DNA of 11,611 nucleotides, taken from the NCBI GenBank assembly GCA_937894515.1, contig CALCRH010000148.1, positions 1 through 11,611 of the forward strand. The letters run 5' to 3'. This document shows positions 6,915-11,611 of the stretch, piece after piece. Both the position numbers and the translations under genes were made by a program. Positions within the stretch are counted from its first letter, which is position 1. Each line of letters starts with the position of its first letter. The notes below the pieces were generated by a model that saw only the letters and a program-made list of their open reading frames with translations, was not told the DNA's origin and did not search any database. Source of the stretch: an uncultured Clostridia bacterium. Lineage in GTDB: Bacteria; Bacillota; Clostridia; Oscillospirales; Oscillospiraceae.

Positions 6915-9023
6915 TTAGTCATTTCCCTTGCCGGTGCGCTGGTTGATCAGCTTTTCCTGCAGACCCTTGGGCAGCTCCACATAGTGGCTGGGCTCCATGG
7001 TATACTGACCACGGCCCTGAGTACGGCTGCGCAGGTCGGTGGCATAGCCGAACATCTCGCTTAAGGGGACAAGCGCATCGATCTGCTGGGCGCCGGAGCG
7101 CATCTCGTAGCCCTGAATCTGACCGCGGCGGCTGTTCAGATCGCCGATGACATCGCCCATATACTCGTCAGGGACGATGGCGCACACCTTCATGATGGGC
7201 TCCAACAGCACGGGATCCGCCTCGTGCATGGCCTCCTTGAACGCCATGGAACCGGCGATCTTAAATGCCATTTCGGAGGAGTCCACTTCGTGATAGGAAC
7301 CGTCATACAAAGTGACCTTTACATCCACCACGGGGTAACCTGCCAGTACGCCGGAGAGCATGGCGCCCTGAATACCGGCATCGACAGCGGGGATATATTC
7401 CTTGGGGATGGAGCCGCCAACAGTGGCGTTGACGAACTCATAGCCCTTACCGGACTCGTTGGGTTCTACGGTGATCTTCACATGACCGTACTGGCCGGAG
7501 CCGCCGGTCTGACGCTTGTACTTGGTCTCGTGGTTGACCTTCTTGCGGACAGTCTCCTTGTAGGCCACCTGGGGCTTACCCACGTTGGCCTCCACCTTGA
7601 ACTCCCGCAGCAGACGATCCACGATAATCTCCAGATGCAGCTCGCCCATACCGGCGATGATGGTCTGGCCGGTCTCCTCGTCGGTGTAGGTGCGGAAGGT
7701 GGGATCCTCCTCAGCCAGCTTGGCCAGAGCGACCGTCATCTTCTCCTCACCGGCCTTGGTCTTGGGCTCGATTGCCACGCGGATCACGGGCTCGGGGAAC
7801 TCCATAGACTCCAGGATAATGGGGGCCTTTTCATCGCACAGGGTATCACCGGTGGTGGTATTCTTCAGGCCGACCACAGCGGCGATGTCGCCGGAGTAGA
7901 CGGTCTCGATATCCTCGCGGTGATTGGCATGCATCTGCAGGATACGACCCATGCGCTCACGCTTGCCCTTGGTGGCGTTCAGCACGGAAGAACCGGCTGT
8001 CAGCGTACCGGAGTAAACGCGGAAGAAGCTCAGACGACCCACATAGGGATCGGTCATAATCTTGAACGCCAGAGCAGCAAAGGGCTCCTCGTCAGAAGAT
8101 TTGCGTTCTTCCTCGGCATCGGTCTTGGGATTGGTACCCGTAATAGCGGGCACATCAGTGGGCGCGGGCATATAGTCCACGATGGCGTCCAGCAGCTTCT
8201 GGACACCCTTGTTGCGGTAAGAACTGCCGCAGACAACGGGCACCATCTCCACAGAGACGGTAGCGGCACGGATGGCCTTGCGGATCTTCTCCGCGGGGAT
8301 CTCCTTGCCCTCCAGATAGAGCTCCATGATCTCCTCGTCAAACATGGTGATGGCATCCAGCAGCTTTTCGCGGTACTCGTTGGCCAGGTCTACCATGTCA
8401 TCGGGGATGGGCTCCAGACGCATATCGTTGCCCAACTGATCGTAATATACCTCGGCATTCATATCCACCAGGTCGATAATACCCTTGAAGGTATCCTCTT
8501 TACCGATGGGGAGCTGAATGGGTACGGCATTGGCCTTGAGGCGATCGTGCACCATATCCAGAACGTGGAAGAAATCCGCGCCGGTGATATCCATCTTGTT
8601 GACGTAGATCATCCGGGGGACATGGTAGTGATCGGCCTGACGCCACACAGTCTCGGACTGAGGCTCGACGCCGCCCTTGGCGCACATGACGGTTACAGAG
8701 CCGTCCAGTACGCGCAGAGAACGTTCCACCTCCACAGTAAAGTCCACGTGACCCGGGGTGTCAATGATGTTGATGCGCGTCTGGGGGAACTGTTCCTTGG
8801 TGCCCTTCCAGTAGCAGGTGGTAGCGGCGGAGGTGATGGTGATACCACGCTCCTGCTCCTGCTCCATCCAGTCCATGGTGGCAGTACCCTCATGCGTCTC
8901 ACCAAGCTTGTAGTTGACGCCGGTGTAGTACAGAATACGCTCTGTGGTCGTGGTCTTGCCTGCATCGATGTGGGCCATGATGCCGATATTTCGGGTATTT
9001 TCGAGAGTAACTTTTCTCGGCAT
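6915..9023 (-). CDS. fusA: Translation elongation factor G
   Basis: EF-G, 702 residues, the GTPase that drives tRNA-mRNA translocation and helps recycle ribosomes. GTPase motifs: G1 AHIDAGKT (17-24), G2 RGIT (59-62), G3 DTPGH (88-92), G4 NKMD (142-145) and G5 CGSS (265-268). Domains II to V follow, including the conserved domain IV start GGSGQYGHVKI and the C-terminal RRGQIQGYEMR stretch. Length is about ten residues over Bacillus EF-G, within normal range. The ATG at 9023 has AAGGAGAA before it and lies 24 nt after rpsG, so the two are co-transcribed. The opening MPRKVTLENTRNIGIMAHID is that of the canonical housekeeping EF-G rather than of a TetM-like ribosome-protection protein. Codon use is strongly biased (CTG, ATC, GGC), as expected for a highly expressed gene. 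Confidence 0.98.
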   Translation of the reverse strand: MPRKVTLENTRNIGIMAHIDAGKTTTTERILYYTGVNYKLGETHEGTATMDWMEQEQERGITITSAATTCYWKGTKEQFPQTRINIIDTPGHVDFTVEVERSLRVLDGSVTVMCAKGGVEPQSETVWRQADHYHVPRMIYVNKMDITGADFFHVLDMVHDRLKANAVPIQLPIGKEDTFKGIIDLVDMNAEVYYDQLGNDMRLEPIPDDMVDLANEYREKLLDAITMFDEEIMELYLEGKEIPAEKIRKAIRAATVSVEMVPVVCGSSYRNKGVQKLLDAIVDYMPAPTDVPAITGTNPKTDAEEERKSSDEEPFAALAFKIMTDPYVGRLSFFRVYSGTLTAGSSVLNATKGKRERMGRILQMHANHREDIETVYSGDIAAVVGLKNTTTGDTLCDEKAPIILESMEFPEPVIRVAIEPKTKAGEEKMTVALAKLAEEDPTFRTYTDEETGQTIIAGMGELHLEIIVDRLLREFKVEANVGKPQVAYKETVRKKVNHETKYKRQTGGSGQYGHVKITVEPNESGKGYEFVNATVGGSIPKEYIPAVDAGIQGAMLSGVLAGYPVVDVKVTLYDGSYHEVDSSEMAFKIAGSMAFKEAMHEADPVLLEPIMKVCAIVPDEYMGDVIGDLNSRRGQIQGYEMRSGAQQIDALVPLSEMFGYATDLRSRTQGRGQYTMEPSHYVELPKGLQEKLINQRTGKGND

Positions 9024-9047
9024 AACGTTCTCCTTCTTGTTTGCGAA

Positions 9048-9518
9048 TTACCAGCGGAAGTGGGCGAATGCCTTGTTGGATTCGGCCATCTTGTGGGTGT
9101 CTTCGCGTTTCTTCACGGCTGCGCCGGTGTTGTTGGCGGCATCCATGATCTCACCTGCCAGGCGCTCGGCCATGGTACGCTCACCGCGGGCGCGGGAGTA
9201 AGCAGTCAGCCAGCGCAGACCCAGGGTCTGACGACGGGCAGGACGAACTTCCATGGGAACCTGATAGGTAGCACCGCCAACTCGGCGGGCCTTGACTTCC
9301 AGGCTGGGCATGATGTTTTCCATTGCCTGGTTGAACACTTCCAGAGGCTCTTTCTCGGTCTTTTCCTTGATCAGGTCAAAAGCACCGTAGACCACCTTCT
9401 GTGCCACGCCCTTCTTACCGTCCAGCATGATGCTGTTGACCAGCTTGGTCACCAGGACGGAGTTATACATAGGATCGGGCAAGATCTCTCTCTTGGGAAC
9501 ATTACCTCTTCTGGGCAC
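9048..9518 (-). CDS. rpsG: 30S ribosomal protein S7
   Basis: S7, 156 residues, the primary binding protein of the 16S rRNA 3' domain, which nucleates assembly of the small-subunit head. The sequence PRRGNVPKREILPDPMYNS opens the protein and KREDTHKMAEANKAFAHxRW-like KREDTHKMAESNKAFAHFRW closes it, both diagnostic. The start is GTG at 9518, seven bases after AAGGAGGG. The upstream ATG at 9536 would place that site inside the gene and add six residues not found in the family. It follows rpsL by an unusually long 147-nt gap with hairpins and precedes fusA by 24 nt. In E. coli S7 is the str-operon autoregulator, binding the rpsL-rpsG gap; whether it does so here is unknown. Confidence 0.97.
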   Translation of the reverse strand: MPRRGNVPKREILPDPMYNSVLVTKLVNSIMLDGKKGVAQKVVYGAFDLIKEKTEKEPLEVFNQAMENIMPSLEVKARRVGGATYQVPMEVRPARRQTLGLRWLTAYSRARGERTMAERLAGEIMDAANNTGAAVKKREDTHKMAESNKAFAHFRW

Positions 9519-9665
9519 TATGCTTCCCTCCTTCATAATAATATGATTTCATAGGTACTCAGCAACTTGCGTAGGTTGCTGTACGGCCTGCCAAAGAGGT
9601 AACTCTATAAAAAAGTATAGAACCTTTTCGGCAAAGCTCATTTTTTAATTGCTGGGGGGTTCGGC
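9519..9665 (-). promoter_or_regulatory. Structured rpsL-rpsG intergenic region
   Basis: A 147-nt gap inside an otherwise tight cluster. Two stem-loops are visible. One joins 9561-9566 (agcaac) to 9575-9580 (gttgct), extended by gtac 9555-9558 with 9581-9584 across a 2-nt bulge. The other joins 9594-9600 to 9622-9628 and 9604-9609 (tctata) to 9616-9621 (tataga), with a 3-nt bulge 9601-9603. Neither is followed by a T run suited to termination on the minus strand. No convincing promoter is seen. Confidence 0.5.
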
Positions 9666-10082
9666 TTACTTGTTCTTGGGGCGCTTGGCACCGTACTTGG
9701 AACGAGCCTGCATACGACCCTGAACACCCTGGGTATCCAGCGTACCACGGATGATGTGGTAACGGACACCGGGCAGGTCCTTGACACGGCCGCCGCGGAT
9801 CATCACCACGGAGTGCTCCTGCAGGGAGTGGCCGACGCCGGGGATGTAAGCGGTAACCTCGTAGCCGTTGGTCAAACGGACACGGGCGATCTTACGCAGT
9901 GCGGAGTTGGGCTTCTTGGGAGTCGCCGTTCTCACTGCCGTGCAGACACCGCGCTTCTGGGGAGAGCTGAGATCAGTCTCCTTGTTCTTCAGCGTATTCA
10001 GGCCCTTCTGCATAGCGGGGGAATTGGACTTGTAGGTAGCCTGTTTCCGACCCTGCTTGACCAGCTGATTAAAAGTAGGCAT
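9666..10082 (-). CDS. rpsL: 30S ribosomal protein S12
   Basis: S12, 138 residues, a decoding-centre protein that governs translational accuracy. The conserved loops are TPKKPNSALRK (54-64) and GGRVKDLPGVRYH (97-109). K57, the position whose change gives streptomycin resistance in other bacteria (E. coli K42/43), is Lys, so the protein looks wild type. D102 matches the aspartate that is beta-methylthiolated in E. coli. The length, with about 14 extra N-terminal residues compared with E. coli, is the normal Firmicutes form. The ATG at 10082 follows GGAG by about ten bases. It lies 87 nt after the L7Ae-like gene, and that gap holds two hairpins. It is probably co-transcribed from the promoter at 10488-10516. 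Confidence 0.98.
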   Translation of the reverse strand: MPTFNQLVKQGRKQATYKSNSPAMQKGLNTLKNKETDLSSPQKRGVCTAVRTATPKKPNSALRKIARVRLTNGYEVTAYIPGVGHSLQEHSVVMIRGGRVKDLPGVRYHIIRGTLDTQGVQGRMQARSKYGAKRPKNK

Positions 10083-10113
10083 GCAATAGGTTCTCCTTTC
10101 TTCGAAATTTGGC

Positions 10114-10126
10114 GGGGTGTGACCCC
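10114..10126 (-). other. Small hairpin just upstream of the rpsL ribosome binding site
   Basis: Five-bp GGGGT/ACCCC stem (10114-10118 with 10122-10126) with a 3-nt loop. It lies about 20 nt before the rpsL Shine-Dalgarno sequence. It follows directly on the larger hairpin at 10133-10168 in the transcript. Confidence 0.45.
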
Positions 10127-10132
10127 TTTATT

Positions 10133-10168
10133 TTCCACGGAATAAAGGAACTTTATTCCGATGTGGAA
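10133..10168 (-). other. Strong hairpin between the L7Ae-like gene and rpsL
   Basis: A 15-bp stem: ttccac (10133-10138) and ggaataaag (10139-10147) pair with ctttattcc (10151-10159) and gtggaa (10163-10168). A 3-nt bulge (10160-10162) and a 3-nt loop interrupt it. It begins right after the L7Ae stop codon. On the minus strand no T run follows, so it is not a standard terminator. An RNA processing site, an attenuator or a protein-binding site are all possible. Confidence 0.65.
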
Positions 10169-10169
10169 C

Positions 10170-10415
10170 TTATTTGTGCAGTACCGCGCAGGCGGCAGTA
10201 CCAACGGCAATGCCGCAGCGCTTTCCCAGCTCCGACATGGTGTTCTCGTTTTCCACCGCAATACCGGCCAGCAGACACATAGCCCGCAGCGGCTCCGTCA
10301 GTTTGGGATCGGCATCGTTTGCCAGATAGACCGCAGTCGCGTTTCCCTCTGCAATGGCACGCCTGGTCTGCTTGATTCCCACAACTTTTTCCTTTGTCGT
10401 CCAATCAGCAGACAC
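10170..10415 (-). CDS. L7Ae-family ribosomal/K-turn-binding protein (YbxF-like)
   Basis: Small RNA-binding protein, 81 residues, of the L7Ae/L30e/S12e family that recognises kink-turn RNA. The family core is seen: VVGIKQTRRAIAEGNATAVY (about 11-30), LANDADPKLTEPLRAMC and ELGKRCGIAVGTAA. Bacillus YbxF, a K-turn binder, holds the same place between rpoC and rpsL. I choose the GTG at 10415 because AGGAGG lies seven bases before it and the family start is just before KEKVVGIKQT. A longer in-frame reading would place that site within the gene and add a Cys/Trp-rich stretch foreign to the family. It is the first gene behind the str-cluster promoter. Its leader can pair with its own ribosome binding site, a possible feedback device. 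Confidence 0.92.
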   Translation of the reverse strand: MSADWTTKEKVVGIKQTRRAIAEGNATAVYLANDADPKLTEPLRAMCLLAGIAVENENTMSELGKRCGIAVGTAACAVLHK

Positions 10416-10416
10416 C

Positions 10417-10474
10417 GGAATTCCTCCTGCGATCCTGCACCATGCGTGCATGACAAGTTTCGCGGAGCAATTCC
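10417..10474 (-). promoter_or_regulatory. Leader with anti-Shine-Dalgarno pairing before the L7Ae-like gene
   Basis: In the predicted leader RNA, GGAATTGCTCC (10474-10464) is complementary in 10 of 11 positions to GGAGGAATTCC (10427-10417), which contains the Shine-Dalgarno sequence. Between them a 5-bp hairpin tgcac/gtgca (10436-10440 with 10446-10450) can form. A competing 5-bp GC hairpin CGCGG/CCGCG (10461-10465 with 10474-10478) uses part of the same upstream arm, so the two folds exclude each other. Confidence 0.5.
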
Positions 10475-10487
10475 CGCGCAAGTTGAA

Positions 10488-10516
10488 ATTATAGCATAGC
10501 GATCCGCAAGCGTCAA
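10488..10516 (-). promoter_or_regulatory. Promoter of the str-type ribosomal cluster
   Basis: On the minus strand TTGACG (10516-10511) and a perfect TATAAT (10493-10488) are 17 bp apart, one base short of full consensus. Transcription should begin near 10481, giving a leader of about 65 nt. It lies after the rpoC terminator, so the L7Ae-rpsL-rpsG-fusA-tuf unit does not depend on rpoBC transcription. Confidence 0.88.
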
Positions 10517-10590
10517 GGCATTTTCCACCAAAAATTTGTGATTTCTCCCGAAATTTCCGTGTTAAATCGAGCAAAATTGCCAAAGAGCAA

Positions 10591-10622
10591 AAAAGAAGCA
10601 GGCCTTTCGGCTTGCTTCTTTT
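10591..10622 (-). terminator. Intrinsic terminator after rpoC
   Basis: Fourteen-bp stem (10591-10604 with 10609-10622, one G-U pair) with a TTTC loop on the plus strand. It is followed on the minus strand by six T. It begins 10 nt past the rpoC stop codon. Confidence 0.92.
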
Positions 10623-10631
10623 CGCTTTTGC

Positions 10632-11611
10632 TTAGTCCATGGTAGATGCCGCTACCTGATTGGTATAGATGGTCTCCATGGGACGGCTGATCTCTTCCTC
10701 TTTCTCCGGTTCGGGGACCAGCTTTTCCGCCAGATTGCGATAGGCGGTCAGGCCGGCACCGGCGGGGATCAGTTTGCCGATGATGACGTTCTCCTTCAAG
10801 CCCACCAGATGGTCGACCTTGCCCTTGATGGCGGCCTCGGTCAGCACCTTGGTGGTCTCCTGGAAGGAGGCGGCGGACATCCAGCTGTCGGTGGCCAGAG
10901 ACGCCTTGGTGATACCCATCAGGATCTGGGTGAAGGTGGCCTCCTGCAGCGGTTCGCCGTTTTCGTTCGTCTCACCGTTTGCGTTGCGCTGACGGATGGC
11001 GGCATTGGCGTCCTCCACCTCCAGCACGTCGCACATGGCGCCGCTGAGCAGTTCGGTATCGCCGGACTCCTCCACGCGGACCTTACGCATCATCTGGCGG
11101 ACGATGACCTCGATATGCTTATCGTTGATGTCAACGCCCTGCTGACGGTAGACCTTCAAGACCTCCTGAATGAGGTAGTTATGAACGGCGGAAGCACCGC
11201 GGATCCGCAGCACGTCGTGGGGGTTGAGCGCGCCGTCCTGCAGCTGCTTGCCCTTTTCGATGACGTCGCCATCCTGCACCTGCAGGCCGGTATGAGGCAC
11301 TGCATAGGTGCGGGTATCGCCGTCATCAGCGGTGACGATGATGTTCAGCAGGCTGCCCTTGGTGGCCTCCTCAAAGCGGACCTTACCGCCGATCTCGGCG
11401 ATGGTGGCCATCTTCTTGGGCTTGCGGGCCTCGAACAGTTCTTCCACACGGGGAAGACCCTGGGTGATGTCGCCGCCGGCAACGCCGCCGGTATGGAACG
11501 TACGCATGGTCAGCTGGGTACCGGGCTCACCGATGGACTGGGCGGCGATAATACCCACAGCCTCGCCGGGGCCAACCGGCTTGGAGGTGGCCAGGTTCAT
11601 GCCGTAGCACT
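10632..11611 (-). CDS. rpoC: DNA-directed RNA polymerase beta' subunit, C-terminal part
   Basis: The last 326 or so residues of RpoC; the gene continues beyond the right edge, so the start is missing. RpoC forms much of the polymerase active-site cleft. The first visible residues, CYGMNLATSKPVGPGEAVGI, contain the last cysteine region of the second zinc site. They are followed by IAAQSIGEPGTQLTMRTFHT, the trigger-loop helix. The frame then enters the jaw and clamp-closing C-terminus (LPRVEELFEARKPKK, EVLKVYRQQGVDINDKHIE, LMGITKASLATDSWMSAASF). The trigger loop runs straight on with no large insertion like the E. coli SI3, as expected in Firmicutes. The frame is open to base 11611; the ATG at 11600 is internal. 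The end (...NQVAASTMD) is followed by a terminator. Confidence 0.98.
   Translation of the reverse strand, partial: CYGMNLATSKPVGPGEAVGIIAAQSIGEPGTQLTMRTFHTGGVAGGDITQGLPRVEELFEARKPKKMATIAEIGGKVRFEEATKGSLLNIIVTADDGDTRTYAVPHTGLQVQDGDVIEKGKQLQDGALNPHDVLRIRGASAVHNYLIQEVLKVYRQQGVDINDKHIEVIVRQMMRKVRVEESGDTELLSGAMCDVLEVEDANAAIRQRNANGETNENGEPLQEATFTQILMGITKASLATDSWMSAASFQETTKVLTEAAIKGKVDHLVGLKENVIIGKLIPAGAGLTAYRNLAEKLVPEPEKEEEISRPMETIYTNQVAASTMD

Noticed and set aside
7224..9554. A 776-codon open frame on the plus strand across fusA and rpsG
   Set aside because: It is antisense to two certain genes. It stays open because those genes avoid the codons that would give stops on the other strand. The protein is His/Gly/Leu-rich without any family motif, and no ribosome site precedes it.
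9594..9628. Bulged stem in the rpsL-rpsG gap as a kink-turn for the L7Ae-like protein
   Set aside because: It has a 3-nt bulge but no tandem sheared G-A pairs after it; the hairpin at 10133-10168 fails for the same reason.
10170..10583. A longer reading of the L7Ae-like gene with a Cys/Trp-rich N-terminus
   Set aside because: It would begin upstream of the promoter and include the AGGAGG ribosome site in the coding part. The GTG at 10415 fits family length.
1..11611. tRNA, rRNA, CRISPR array, insertion sequence or phage genes
   Set aside because: I found no cloverleaf, repeat-spacer pattern, transposase or integrase-like reading frame, and no abrupt change in composition.

Overview
The window reads as chromosomal housekeeping DNA from a Gram-positive anaerobe of the class Clostridia, most likely an Oscillospirales (Oscillospiraceae-like) gut bacterium. 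The reasons are the Firmicutes-type S12 (138 residues, PKKPNSA motif), an RpoC with Firmicutes-style gene order (rpoC, L7Ae-like gene, rpsL, rpsG, fusA, tuf), a DUF4830 lipoprotein typical of Clostridia, and strong AGGAGG ribosome binding sites. Genus-level placement is an inference; no 16S gene is present.

Almost everything is on the minus strand, so read from the right edge. At the right is the C-terminal part of rpoC (cut by the window edge), closed by a strong intrinsic terminator. A near-consensus promoter then starts the str-type cluster: an L7Ae-family K-turn-binding protein (GTG start), rpsL (S12), rpsG (S7, GTG start), fusA (EF-G) and tuf (EF-Tu). tuf also has its own promoter and a stem-loop at the predicted 5' end of its transcript. 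A 13-bp bidirectional terminator separates tuf from a convergent plus-strand DUF4830 lipoprotein gene. The ribosomal S10 cluster, which follows tuf in Bacillus subtilis, is not here.

Divergent from the lipoprotein gene is an RsuA-type 16S rRNA pseudouridine synthase. It is followed by a PucR/CdaR-like helix-turn-helix regulator with its own promoter and terminator. The left end carries a cell-division operon: a promoter, ftsE and ftsX (overlapping by 4 nt), and an M23 peptidase with a long coiled coil, 3 nt after ftsX. This arrangement matches the FtsEX-plus-hydrolase/activator modules (EnvC, CwlO, PcsB logic): FtsEX uses ATP hydrolysis to switch on peptidoglycan cleavage through a coiled-coil partner.

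There is no mobile element, CRISPR array, tRNA or rRNA that I can see. The points worth a second look are small: an Asp in place of the last zinc-ligand His in the FtsEX-linked M23 enzyme; a leader in front of the L7Ae-like gene that can pair with its own Shine-Dalgarno region; strong unexplained hairpins in the str-cluster intergenic gaps; and an Ile at the EF-Tu hydrophobic-gate Val position. I found no convincing new multi-gene system.
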